From Entamoeba invadens IP1 (Eukaryota; Evosea; Mastigamoebida; Endamoebidae), in contig NW_004440286.1 in the NCBI RefSeq assembly GCF_000330505.1, positions 48,385 to 100,452 on the forward strand: a stretch of 52,068 bases of DNA, given 5' to 3'. Shown piece after piece: positions 1 through 10,440 of this stretch. A model generated the notes under the pieces. That model did no database searches and was not told the origin of the DNA. It worked only from the letters and a program-made list of their open reading frames with translations. Made by a program: the position numbers and the translations under genes. Within the stretch, counting starts at the first letter, position 1, and every line of letters begins with the position of its first letter.

Positions 1-355
1 CTCCATAAAATACAAAGTGTCAAATAGTCACACTTTGATGATTTAATAAAATAGCTTCTGGACATCTTTCAGATACCCACTTTGATATCTGTTCTGTGCT
101 TTTTGTGATTTTAAGTTCGTTATTACCCAACACAAAGATTTTATGTAAAAAGTGTTGAGTATGCAACCATTTTGCAAATTTTCGTATTGAATATTCTTTA
201 CTATTCGAAAAGTCACCGCAGTGAATTAAAAAGTCCCCATGTGGTAAAGAAAGAAATGTATGTTTTCGGTGTGTGTCTGATATAATCACAAAAGATACAG
301 AGGTAGTTGCGATAGACATTGTAAAAAAATTATTGATTTTTAAAGACGAATTCAA
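1..355 (-). pseudogene. Calcineurin-like metallophosphoesterase (MPPED/UPF0046-like), broken and partial
   Basis: The reading frame begins at 355 and holds the first metal-binding blocks of the metallophosphoesterase fold: ISDTHRKH near residue 26, LIHCGDFS near residue 44 and LGNNE near residue 76, where the family normally has GNHD/GNHE. Members cleave phosphodiester or phosphomonoester bonds using two metal ions. A TGA at 20-22 stops the frame after HQSVTI. The same frame then continues to the window edge as HFVFYG, which fits the conserved F-x-YGSPW block of MPPED-type enzymes. So the stop lies inside the domain and the second half of the active site would be lost. No GTTTGT splice signal lies at the stop. 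It is either a pseudogene or a base error; the rest is outside the window. The family call is fairly sure, the broken state moderately so. Confidence 0.65.
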
Positions 356-1299
356 TAAAAAAATTTAATAATGTTGTTATATTTTCAAAAATAATTATAG
401 TTATAATTATTATATAATTATTATAATAAACTCGATTTTATTAGTTAAATAACAATTTAAATTATTGTATATTTATTCGAATTGTTTTAAATTATTGACA
501 TAAAGGAAGACAGTCATTTGTATTCAGAACAGTCTATGTGCTAAGATGAACATCATTAAACGTGATTTAACTAAAAAAAATATTTTTATTGGAAATTTGT
601 TTCATTGGATGTAAATAATAAGAAATAGTGCTATTTATGAACACAATAAATAACTAAAAATGTTGTTCATTGTGATTTGCAAGTTGATAAAACAATTATT
701 TTCGCCAAATATTATTTAAATTCGGTTTTGAGTTTAAAAGTTGGATATTTGTCAAGGTTTGACAATATTTTTGCTTTTGGGATAATCTGAGTTGACTTGG
801 ATATAACAATAAAATTTGTTTTTTTTACTCTTTATTAAAATTCTTATTATGTTCATATAAAAAGTTGTTTATTTAAATTAAAATAACACCCAGTTCTTGG
901 TTGACTTTCTTTTTCCAAAATGTTTATTGTAAAAGATTGCTATTTATTGAAAATCCACAAGAAAACCATTTTGTTTGTCATAAATGTTAATTTTTAGATA
1001 GTCTTTTCCAATTATTAAAATTTGTAAATAAAAAAATGTTTTTATTTTTATAAAAGTTATAAAAATAATATTAACACGTATTATGTAATTGTTGTTTATT
1101 TTAATCCAATTCACAAATAATAATATTACAAACAGATATTTTGATTGTCTACAATTGTGATGGTTTTTAAATGTGTGATGTTATGCACATTATAAACTTT
1201 CATAAAACATGTATAAATTTTTATGTTTCAAATTTCCCGACTTAAGACCAATTGAATTTTGTTGAATGTTATTTAAAGTACTACCAAAATCAATAAAAA
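356..1299. other. AT-rich intergenic region
   Basis: Divided by poly-A/T tracts, with no open frame of note, no RNA gene and no repeat that I can recognise. It holds the 5' side of the phosphoesterase and the 3' side of the tandem kinase gene. Confidence 0.6.
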
Positions 1300-3497
1300 T
1301 TAAAACGACTCAAAATCGTCGTCTTCTTCGACCACGGGTTTAATTTGTTTTGACATAGACAGTGCGTTTATGACATAATTATGTTCATAGAATTGTTTCC
1401 ACGACAATCTGTCAACCTCGTGATGTGTAATTAAGTGTTTAATAAGATCCTTCAAATCCTCATCGATTACAATTTCTTCTGAGAAGCTGACGGGTTGTTC
1501 GTTCATCATGGCGTTTTGGAAGAGCACGTAATCGTCCGTGAAAGGAAATTCGAGTGTTGCCATACGATACAAAATGACGCCCAAAGAGTACAAATCGCTC
1601 TTAGAAGAGTATGGCAAGTTCTTTCTAATTTCCGGAGCTTCATAGATAGGTGTCCCCACTGCAGACCCCATCATATCGTTGAGTCCTCTAGAAAATCCGT
1701 AGTCCGCTATTTTAACAATTGGAAATTTGAAGTTGGACTTTTTCAAGAGTAGATTTGCCGGTTTCAAGTCTCTGTGGACAATTCTTTTATTGAAATGTAA
1801 GTAGTGGAGTCCTGCAGACACCTCTCCCAAAAAATAAGAGACTTCTTGGTTGGACAATGGCGCCTCTTTTTGGACTAAATACGACTCCAAATTGCCAAAG
1901 TCGCAGTACTCCATGACCAAATAGAAGTATTTCCCAATGACATTATTTCCTCCGACAAAGTCTGCCACAATTGACTTATTCCACGTGAAAAAGTCTTTGT
2001 ACTCAACCAGATTTGGGTGTTTGCAAAGTCTCATACACGTTGCTTCTCTTAAGAGTGACTCAAATTTGTTTGAAATTTCTTTGACTGCGTATTTAGTCCC
2101 GTCTTCGGTCTCCGCCAAAAAGACTTGTCCGAAGTTACCGTGGTCCAGCATTTGAACTGCCTTATAATTCTCTCTCTTCCCCTCAAGTCCGTATTTGTGA
2201 TTTTTGCACATCAAAATGAATGGGTGCTTTAAGACCTCTTCCATCGTAATCCGGTCATCCGGGTCGTATTTGAGCATTCTCTCTAATAAGTCCGCAGCCA
2301 TGTCATTCTGCACAGCACTTCGAACGTTAATAACAACTTGCGCTTGAAGTGCGCTGAATGTGTCCATTTGAAGTAATTGGAATGGACACCGACCAACAAG
2401 AAGTCGATATATTAAAATGCCAAAGGACCATACATCACTTCGACTGTGACTGTAAGAGTCTAAAAACTCCGGTGCAGCGTAGTCGATGTCCATCAACGAA
2501 AGGTCTTGTGGGGACGTCCCATCGATCGATTCACAAAGCGCGAAATTCGAAAGTTTGGCTTTGGGAAACACAGAGGCCGGGTCGCGATTGAGTAAGACAT
2601 TACAGGGGTATAAGTGCAGGTGTTGGTAATGTAAATTCTCGGTGATGTACTCAAGACCAACAGCAATGTCACTGATGAAAAATAAATTCTCGTCTTGTTG
2701 AATGCTCGGATTGCTTTTCCAGTACACATCAAGACTTTGGAAACTACAGTATTCCATTACGCTCCAATACTCAAGTTCTCCTCTCTGAATATGTTAACTT
2801 ATTCATTGAAATATTACTATATTTATATATTATATTAAATAAATTCGAAAAAGTAATTGGTGATAATAATTCGTATATCAAGTTTTATAATAAAGTTGAT
2901 TGAAAAGGTAAAACACAGTGTAATAAAAAACAACAATAAATAGTACTAATATCAGACATTTGGTATTGTATATTAATATTGTGATTTAATAATACTTGTT
3001 GAGACACCAAAGTCTTTATTTAACTCTCAAATATTAATAAAATTATATAAATGAATATAATAAAATCGTTTTAATATATTAATAAAATATCATAGTCTGG
3101 TTAATTAAAATATTATAATATAAAATTAAAATAAATAATTTTTATATTTTTTTAAAATAATAATAATATAAATATTAAAAATTACGTAATAGTGATAATG
3201 GTAAAAATACTATAATTAATAACAAACAAATTTGGTGTAAAACGAAGTGTTATAATGGAGGACATGAGGGTTGTCTGTGTGACACATCATTCTTGAATAT
3301 GCTTCTTGTCTTTCATTTTCTTTTTTCTTTTTTTCGTCGACTTTAGTAATTTTGATTGCAACAAGTTGCTTTTCCCGTCGGCCGGCCCCACTACTTTCCA
3401 AAGCTTTAACAATTGTTGTTCTATTATCTTTGTATATATCGGAATCAAGTGTATATTTTTTAATTACAGAGAATGGGGCGGTGGGAAATTCACTCAT
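1300..3497 (-). CDS. Tandem pseudokinase-kinase, ULK/Atg1-like (two exons)
   Basis: Exon 1 is 3228-3497 (90 codons) and exon 2 is 1300-2784, giving 584 residues. Exon 1 carries a kinase N-lobe with VAIK (Lys49) and ends at KF. It is followed by GTTTGT, the usual Entamoeba 5' splice signal, and the frame resumes in phase after CAG at 2785-2787 as EYWSVMEYC, a kinase hinge. Domain 1 is a likely pseudokinase: where HRD should be it has HLH (residues 145-147), the catalytic-loop Lys is Tyr, and DFG is replaced by NFA (170-172). APE is kept. Domain 2 (about 295-560) looks active: AVK Lys325, HRDLKPAN at 427, DYG at 451-453 and APE at 473; the first glycine of the glycine loop is Asp. HRDLKPAN followed by KIADYGFSR recalls ULK/Atg1 kinases. 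A short overlapping frame starting at 3541 may be the true N-terminus after a one-base A-run shift. Confidence 0.8.
2785..3227 (-). other. Predicted 443-bp intron of the tandem kinase gene
   Basis: It starts GTTTGTTATTAAT and ends ATATTCAG on the minus strand. Both flanking exons are in phase 0 and together form one continuous kinase domain. It is four to seven times longer than the other four introns predicted here (65, 87, 104 and 108 bp) and is almost pure A/T. Confidence 0.65.
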
Positions 3498-4384
3498 TTT
3501 TTTAATGAGTTCTTTTTGAATTGATAGTCAAATTCTTCCATTTTAATTGATTTATTATAAAATTACTATACTTTTATATATAATTGTTAAAATATAGTAT
3601 ATAATTATCTTTGTTATTGTTTAAATTATCAGAAATAAAATAATTTGAATTAAAGAATGCGATAATAAAATAATAATTAAAATAGTATTATTTATATTAA
3701 CTTTTAAATTGTAATATTTGCAAAATAAGCTTTTCCTGCCATTGCCATTTGGATTAAAAAATATTAGTCGCTGTTTTTTTGAAGGTAGTTTACTTCTCAG
3801 CTATTGGCTGAACGCAGCTTTTGGAACATTTTTTTTCAATTCATAGTACCACTCGGTATATATTGACAAAGGTGACTTTTGGCATTTCTTGAATTCTGGA
3901 ATTAATCCCAATATATTCAAGTTTTATATTGTTATATTTTAAATATAGTAAAATAGATGGTATTTTTTTATAATATACATATTATATTTAATAGTGAATA
4001 AAAATCTTATATGAGAGATGGTGGCTGAAAATTTCTATATATTTGCCAGTTTTGTGATAATATGTTTTATCTTTATATCATTTAAATTATCAAAACTCAA
4101 GTAAAAAATATTGAAACAAATTTATTTTTTTATTATTATATAATGGTTTTTGAAAAACACTTTATTTTTTTTAATAACTTTATTTAATATTTTCAATCAT
4201 TAAATTACAGCTTGTATATAAAAATAATTATTACCTTGTCCAAAACATTATTATTGTTTTTCATAAAAATTTGTGTTTTAACGAAAATGTGAAGATTCAA
4301 ATATTTTTTTTTATCTTTTGAGTCTCATATTTTGCCGAATTTATATATAAAAAGGATTATACTAATATTGTTAACAAGAGTTTT
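3498..4384. other. Intergenic region with a diverged repeat copy
   Basis: Apart from a repeat copy at about 3735-3925, it is AT-rich DNA without coding signal. A TATA-like run at 4340-4355 and the short leader before 4385 may be the promoter of the cysteine-rich gene. Confidence 0.5.
3735..3925. repeat. Short, internally deleted copy of the 10.5-kb repeat
   Basis: It aligns with 10560-10900 at both ends. Shared pieces are a T-run followed by GAAGG(A/T)AGT and a nearby CTTCAGC or CTCAGCT, and later a GGCATTTCTTGA block followed by TT and GGAA-like bases. The GC-rich middle of the longer copy is absent here. The identity is only moderate, so this is an old copy. Confidence 0.5.
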
Positions 4385-4585
4385 ATGACTGGTGTTTGCC
4401 CATATTGTCGTGTTTCTAATAATTGGCAAAAATGCTCAAAGTGTGGAGCTTGCCAATGCAATTCTTGTGGAGCTGATTGTAGTGGAAAGAAGAGAGGTTC
4501 TTCCAACCATTGCAATGGCTGTGGATGTACTGGACAGTCTTTCCAATATGGCGGAAGTTCAATAGCACCAGGTTGGGCTAAATAA
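4385..4585 (+). CDS. Small cysteine-rich, probable zinc-binding protein (66 aa)
   Basis: A 66-residue protein with eleven cysteines and one histidine beside them. They fall in pairs: C5-x2-C8, C17-x2-C20, C25-x2-C28 and C43-x2-C46, with C23, C32 and C48 between. This spacing suits two tetrahedral zinc sites. There is no signal peptide or membrane segment, so a cytosolic or nuclear role is more likely than secretion. The tail is glycine- and serine-rich and ends GWAK. A TATA-like stretch lies about 30-45 bases upstream and the leader is short, as is usual in Entamoeba. I do not recognise the family and assign no function. The dense, regular cysteine pattern is what makes me believe the short frame. 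Confidence 0.6.
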   Translation: MTGVCPYCRVSNNWQKCSKCGACQCNSCGADCSGKKRGSSNHCNGCGCTGQSFQYGGSSIAPGWAK

Positions 4586-5366
4586 ACAACTTTTCGTTTG
4601 AATTTGTTGTTATATATTATATCACAATTTATGTTGTACAATAAATAAATATAATTGGCTTTTGTATTCTAATTCAACAAAGAAACTATTATTACATTTT
4701 TTATAATTATGAGACAACGACAAAAGATCTCTCTGTAAATTAAATATTGAATATTAATAAGAATCTTTATATTATAATTAACTACTCTATAAACAACTGT
4801 ATTCATATTAACTTAATATAACTAATCTCTTTTTATATCAACTAGTATTTTTTAATTGATTCTTTGTTTTATTCAGTTTAAACTCGCACCATCATATCGA
4901 GATAAGAATAGTAAATATATTGAATGTCGGAAAAATAAAATAAATAACCATACAACTTTGTGTTTTTGCGCTAATAACCAAAAGTTATTAAGTTCCATTA
5001 CAAGTTTTTTGTACAACTATTCTATCTAAATAATACCAAATTATATTTATTATTATCGATCAAATGATGACAATATATTAGTTATGGTGTGTTAAATATC
5101 ACAACTAATATAACAGTACCAAGTTTCTATCACTTTATAATCATTTTCAATGATGTTGCCAAATAATAATGATTATAATTATTACAAATATTGTTATAAA
5201 AATTAGAAACAATAAACTCATTACACTTTTGGTTGTTTAAAACATACAAATAAGATTAATTTTTTTTGTTGAAACTGGTTATTGCTTAATTTCAAATTCA
5301 AAATTGAAAATATAAACTTACAAGTTTATTAATAAATAAAAAACAATAAAACGACACACTCAATGA
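4586..5366. other. AT-rich intergenic region between converging genes
   Basis: This is the 3' flank of both the cysteine-rich gene and the LRR gene at 5367. I see no further gene or repeat. Confidence 0.6.
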
Positions 5367-6917
5367 TTACTGTAACGTGCATCTTGATTGATTTTGATAA
5401 TCGTGATTGTCATAATCGTCATAATCATCATATTGTGGTTGAACTACTACATCTTCTGTTTGTAAAACTGTTACTTTACCATTAAAGTTATTAATAGTCT
5501 CTATCTTAAAGTCTGTTATAATCTCTTTGAGACATTTTGAACAATCTACTTGATGTACTTTTGTGTTTTTTATTACCAACGATTGGACGTTGCTCTTTGA
5601 GAGCAACACTTTATTAATCAGAACATCATCCAATACTATTTTTGTAACAGAAAAAGGTATACTTTCAATGGAATTTGTCAACTCTGTTTTACAATTGTCA
5701 ATTTCAAGTTCTCTTAAACGTAAACACACACTCCAATTTCTTGCTCTGTCCGTTTTGAGTTTTTCTAAATGTCCAGGAAGTTTCCAATCAAATTTTCCAG
5801 TTAATTCCAGTTCTTTGACGTCCATGAAATCGACAAGTGTTTCGTTTTTTTCTCCAACTCTGAGTTGCAACTTTTTAACTGAATTTGGAAGTTTTAAATC
5901 GATATTGTTATATAATTGGAAGACACTCACAGCAGTCAAGCTGGTGACTTCTTTTAAATTAAATACACTTCCAAATCGTGTTCCTCTCAAATCAAGTTCC
6001 ATCAAATAATACTTTGAATAGTTTTTTTCAACTTCTTCAATTGATTCTGGTCGCTTCACACACTCGTATGTCAAAAGTACTTTTTCTTTTGATATTTCGT
6101 CGTCTGGAGATACAAATTCGTATTCTTCGTTTTTGTTTTGATTTATATTTCGATGTAGAGGTATATACTTTGTTGGCAAAAATTTGGATGAAACAAAAGT
6201 CGCATTTTCACATAATAAATCAGATTTCTTAAACTGTTCAGGGAAGTCTGTTACTATGTAAAATCGTGTTTTGGACAACGCGCAAATCTTCTTAATATGT
6301 TTTCTAAAAAAGATAAGTGCACTATCAAGGTATTGAACTGAACCTTTTGCATATGCAAATCTGTCTGGGTCGTCACAAAGAAGATACACTGTTGACACTT
6401 TTGAATCTTCAAACTGTGAGAAGTCGACAAATTGGCCCCAAATTGCATCGTTGAAATTCATTCCTCCATAATAGTTCGTATTTTCGACTGCTTCAAAGTA
6501 AAGTTTCAAATTTTTTAAATTTGGAAACTTTTTAATGTCAAAATTTGAGTTAGAATAAAGTTTTTTGTCTGCCACTCGCAAAGAAAAGACGATGGAAAGT
6601 TTTGTGATTTTGTCGAGAAGAGTAGTTTCCGTGAGAAGGTCAAAGTATTCGGAAAATACAAGGGAAAGCTCAAGAATGTTAGCAGAAGGAAAATATAAAG
6701 AATGAGGAATATAAGTGGATCGTATTGTTTCGTGTTTTGAATAAGAAAACATTTTCATTTCTTCATTGAGTGTTTTAAGTGAGTAAAATGGATTAATGCG
6801 AAGCATTGTAAACGCTGTGTGACAGTTTTTTGATACCAATAAAAACGTTTTGAGAGTATCTAAAGAATCTAAATAGAGAATTACATTCATTAAATAAACA
6901 CGTTGAAGTTGTTCCAT
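5367..6917 (-). CDS. F-box-like/leucine-rich repeat protein (516 aa)
   Basis: The N-terminal 45 residues form an F-box-like helical head: LQRVYLMNVILYL, then TFLLVSKNC and ending LRINPF. The same head starts the proteins at 7328-10222 and 35667-37376. The rest is a run of irregular leucine-rich repeats; phrases such as LKNLKLYFEAVE, VKKLQLRVG, VKELELTG and LRELEIDNC show the LxxLxL strand pattern. The C-terminus is acidic and tyrosine-rich with repeated DDYD. F-box/LRR proteins usually present substrates to SCF ubiquitin ligases, but here that role is inferred from a weak match. There is no signal peptide or transmembrane segment. It lies next to and on the same strand as its larger relative, which suggests local duplication. 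Confidence 0.75.
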   Translation of the reverse strand: MEQLQRVYLMNVILYLDSLDTLKTFLLVSKNCHTAFTMLRINPFYSLKTLNEEMKMFSYSKHETIRSTYIPHSLYFPSANILELSLVFSEYFDLLTETTLLDKITKLSIVFSLRVADKKLYSNSNFDIKKFPNLKNLKLYFEAVENTNYYGGMNFNDAIWGQFVDFSQFEDSKVSTVYLLCDDPDRFAYAKGSVQYLDSALIFFRKHIKKICALSKTRFYIVTDFPEQFKKSDLLCENATFVSSKFLPTKYIPLHRNINQNKNEEYEFVSPDDEISKEKVLLTYECVKRPESIEEVEKNYSKYYLMELDLRGTRFGSVFNLKEVTSLTAVSVFQLYNNIDLKLPNSVKKLQLRVGEKNETLVDFMDVKELELTGKFDWKLPGHLEKLKTDRARNWSVCLRLRELEIDNCKTELTNSIESIPFSVTKIVLDDVLINKVLLSKSNVQSLVIKNTKVHQVDCSKCLKEIITDFKIETINNFNGKVTVLQTEDVVVQPQYDDYDDYDNHDYQNQSRCTLQ

Positions 6918-7327
6918 TTTGTATTATTTAATAGTTTTTTATTCAAGTATTGTTCCTATTAATTCGATTTGTCAAAATGGTTGTTTAATAATTAATTAAA
7001 TAAAAATAGGATTTCGATAAAAGACCCAATAATGACTGTTTTATGTATTAATCCAAATTTGTTTTTATCTTTTTATTGCAAACAATAAAACATTATTTCA
7101 ATATATCATATGTTATAATATAACTTTTAAAAATCATTAATATATCGCCTTATTATATTAAAAATTGAATTGAAAAACTGTTTTTTAATAAAACTTTTTA
7201 TTTATTTGTATTTTAAATTACAACTATTTTGTTTCAAAAAATTAATTACACAAATTAACTCTATCAAAAATAAACGAACAGTATTAAATATCTGTAATTA
7301 ATCTCCATTGTTTTTCTATTATCTATC
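6918..7327. other. AT-rich spacer between two LRR genes
   Basis: It is 410 bp of A/T-rich DNA with no visible gene. It should contain the promoter of the 516-residue gene and the 3' end of the 964-residue gene. Confidence 0.6.
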
Positions 7328-10222
7328 TTATTTAAAAAGGTTTAATAGATACGAATCGCCTTTAAATATCGTTGTATTATTATAACCTTTTGCTATTTTA
7401 GAATCTACAGCACCAAAATTCTGATTTGTTTTTGTGTGTTCAACGCTTTCTGTATGGAGTTGAACTTCTTGAACATCAACATTAAGTGATTCTACAATTT
7501 TCACTTTTTCTTTTTTGACATTTGAAATTAAGACATTCTCACAATTAGTAATTTCGACATTCACAACTGGCGAAACTACACAATTTCTTAATTTTTGACA
7601 ATTTATAACAATTAGTTGTTTAACATTATTTCCAATAATAATTGTTTCTTTATCATTGATATTTTTCAAAACAACTTTTTCGGTGCAGTTTTTCAAGAAA
7701 TTTGTATTGATATCACCGCCGTCTATTTCAACAAATTCGATTGCATTTGTTGTGCAAATTCTGTTGTCAATTACAGACTTTTTGATGACAATACTACTCA
7801 CAGTATCATTCTTTTTATTTAAAGAAAGTCCCAATTGTTCAAGTGTAATTTTAGAGTCTTCGATAAACAAGTTTGTAAAAAGAAATTCATTGTTAAAAGA
7901 CACTTCAGAACATTTCAATGTAATTTTGTTTAAAATTTGAACTGTTTTTATGTCGTTCAACAAGACTTTGAGTGAACTACCAATCACTTCAAAAATGCCG
8001 ATTTTGGTGTCAAATACCCTTTTAAGTGTCCCTTCAAAATTTGTTATTTTAAGACGTGAAATGTAGTTCACACCATTTGTTATCGTGTTTGACACACAAA
8101 GAGTTAACACAACATTTTGAGCATTGAAAAGCTCAACAAATTCTTTTGAAATGATTTTTTCAACTTCTTTTATTTCTTTTAATGGTTTCTCTTCAGACTC
8201 CTTTTTGGTCTTTTTTGTTTGCTGGTATTTGAGATATTCAGAAAAAGTCATTTTGTTCAAATTAACCGAGTCGTCTTCTTCTTTTTCTACGTCTTTTAAT
8301 ATTTCATTGCGTTCGTTGTATTTGTATTTAACTTCGACTTTTTCTTTAAACCCAAAATCTTCGATTTGAGTATCACATATTTCTTTTTCAATTCGAATGG
8401 GTTTAAAGTCTGAAAATTCAATAGTCGTATCATTAGATATTGAGCACTTTTTGAGGTGTTTGTATACCCCTTTAAAGATTATTTTGTCGGAAGAAATAGC
8501 TTTGATTTCTTCTAAAAAACCATTTTCATTACAAACAACCAAATTGTGACACAGCGTGACAGATAACATTTTCACATTTGTAAAAACGTTACAAAATGTG
8601 AAATTTGAAATTTCAAATAATGAAATACTTTTTGTTTGTGAGAAATTGATTGGCTGTGATTCTTTTATTCCATTCAAAAGTACATGTTCACTGTAAATGT
8701 TACCGTTGATAATATTGGACTCAAAAAGTTGAATATTTAAAGTTGAAATTAGATTTTTAAAATTCAGATTTTGACACTCAACGAATTTCAAATCGTTAAA
8801 TGTCTCGTTTTCAGATTTTATAGAAACGTCTACGCATTTTAACATTTCCAAAGTAACAAGACGATTTGTAGTCTTCCCAAAATTAATTTTAAATTTTTTT
8901 ATATTTGAAAAAATAAAGTGCCGTTTGTCTGTAATTTCAGAAAAATTAAGAGACAAATTGTTACAATATGCTGCATCAACAATTTCACATTTTTCCAAGT
9001 CAATTTTCACGTTGTTTGAATCGTGAATTTTAACTTTCTTAAGACGTGGAAATCCAGTCACATTGCAGTTGGTGGCATGTTGTAAAACTACTTCTTCAAC
9101 ACTTCCAAACACTTCTCTTTTATTTATTGCTGTATCCCACATTTTCATTTTGCTACCATTTTCTGTCTCCATTTTACTCACAAAATTCGTGTTTTCACAA
9201 AGAACAAGTTTTGTTACTTTGAGGACATTTTGGGTGTCTTTGTAAACAGAAAACAGCACATTTTCTCCAGTGATTTTTGTTATATTTTTGATATTTTTTG
9301 GGAGAATTACACAAAATGAATTTTTTGGAATATAAAAAGAAGAAACGTAGTAATTCCCTTTTGCAATCATTGTATATTGTTTAAATTCAATTTCCCCGAC
9401 AAAATGAGGAAATTCGTACTTTAAAAAGTCGACGTCCATTGTAATAAGAAATTCAACACTATTACAAACACTGTTATTAATCATTTTCAAAATGTTGTTT
9501 TCGTTATTATAAACAATGTTTGTGTTTACTAAAAACGTCACTTTTGAGGGTGTTAAAGGTTTCACAAATTCAATTTCTGAAGGGTCGATTATTTCAACAT
9601 AAATGTCGAAATCATGTTTTCGAGTGAACGGCAAAACTGCTTTTCTTTTGCGAATAAGAACCATTTTAGTATTAAATTTATTGACTTTTTCAAAAATTGA
9701 GTCGAGTTTGTCTTCATCAATTTTATCAGGATTATCACTGCAAAAATCCAACACAAATACCACCTTTTTCGGTAACAACTGTTTTGCTGTTTTTGTTGTG
9801 TCAAAATTGTTAACATATAACTCAGCTATTTGAAGGGGTATTTCAACATTGTTGACTCCTTCCAGTTGAGTCAATGCTTTGAAATACTCTTTGTCCCATA
9901 TAAAGTCGATACCAATAGAGATGCTGCTCACTTTGGTTCTTTTTAATGTTTCAATGTCAATTGGATTTTTGACATTTCGAAGAAATTGTACATTGGTACA
10001 GAACTTGTCGGGTATTATAACGGAGTTGCAATTCATTGTTGTTGGAGTGAATTTGGCTACGTAGCTTGTTATGTCATTTCTATCAGAAAACCACGGATTG
10101 ACGTGGAGTGATGTCACTGAAACTAAACATGCTTTGTTCACTTGTAAAAAAGTTGTGATGTCTGACATGGAAAATAAATGAAGAGCAATTTTCATCAAGT
10201 AGACCATCTCAAGATGAACCAT
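7328..10222 (-). CDS. Large F-box-like/leucine-rich repeat protein (964 aa)
   Basis: This is a paralogue of the neighbouring 516-residue protein, almost twice as long. Residues 1-45 are the F-box-like head (LEMVYLMKIALHL, TFLQVNKAC, LHVNPWF). Beyond it are many degenerate leucine- and asparagine-rich repeats that recall beta-solenoid LRRs, for example LKKVKIHDSNNVKIDLEKC and VKQLIVINCQKLRNC. Around residues 617-700 a charged Lys/Glu-rich insert (KYQQTKKTKKESEEK and following) interrupts the repeats and could be a coiled or disordered linker. There is no signal peptide or membrane helix. It is probably an intracellular adaptor; a ubiquitin-ligase role is an inference from the head domain alone. 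The whole frame is intact. Confidence 0.75.
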   Translation of the reverse strand: MVHLEMVYLMKIALHLFSMSDITTFLQVNKACLVSVTSLHVNPWFSDRNDITSYVAKFTPTTMNCNSVIIPDKFCTNVQFLRNVKNPIDIETLKRTKVSSISIGIDFIWDKEYFKALTQLEGVNNVEIPLQIAELYVNNFDTTKTAKQLLPKKVVFVLDFCSDNPDKIDEDKLDSIFEKVNKFNTKMVLIRKRKAVLPFTRKHDFDIYVEIIDPSEIEFVKPLTPSKVTFLVNTNIVYNNENNILKMINNSVCNSVEFLITMDVDFLKYEFPHFVGEIEFKQYTMIAKGNYYVSSFYIPKNSFCVILPKNIKNITKITGENVLFSVYKDTQNVLKVTKLVLCENTNFVSKMETENGSKMKMWDTAINKREVFGSVEEVVLQHATNCNVTGFPRLKKVKIHDSNNVKIDLEKCEIVDAAYCNNLSLNFSEITDKRHFIFSNIKKFKINFGKTTNRLVTLEMLKCVDVSIKSENETFNDLKFVECQNLNFKNLISTLNIQLFESNIINGNIYSEHVLLNGIKESQPINFSQTKSISLFEISNFTFCNVFTNVKMLSVTLCHNLVVCNENGFLEEIKAISSDKIIFKGVYKHLKKCSISNDTTIEFSDFKPIRIEKEICDTQIEDFGFKEKVEVKYKYNERNEILKDVEKEEDDSVNLNKMTFSEYLKYQQTKKTKKESEEKPLKEIKEVEKIISKEFVELFNAQNVVLTLCVSNTITNGVNYISRLKITNFEGTLKRVFDTKIGIFEVIGSSLKVLLNDIKTVQILNKITLKCSEVSFNNEFLFTNLFIEDSKITLEQLGLSLNKKNDTVSSIVIKKSVIDNRICTTNAIEFVEIDGGDINTNFLKNCTEKVVLKNINDKETIIIGNNVKQLIVINCQKLRNCVVSPVVNVEITNCENVLISNVKKEKVKIVESLNVDVQEVQLHTESVEHTKTNQNFGAVDSKIAKGYNNTTIFKGDSYLLNLFK

Positions 10223-10440
10223 TTTGTTGTTTTCTAAGAGTTTCTTTGTTGCTTTTTGTTTGTTAAAATGGATTTTTCGTTATTTTTTAATATTTCTATT
10301 AATATAAACCAATGAAATACAATACATGTGTAAAATATAAAGCTATACATGTAACTTAAATAATTAATTTGGAAAGATCTGATTATAAAGATTGTTTTTT
10401 AATTAAACAGCCAACAACTTTACAAAGTCAGTTTTTTAAT

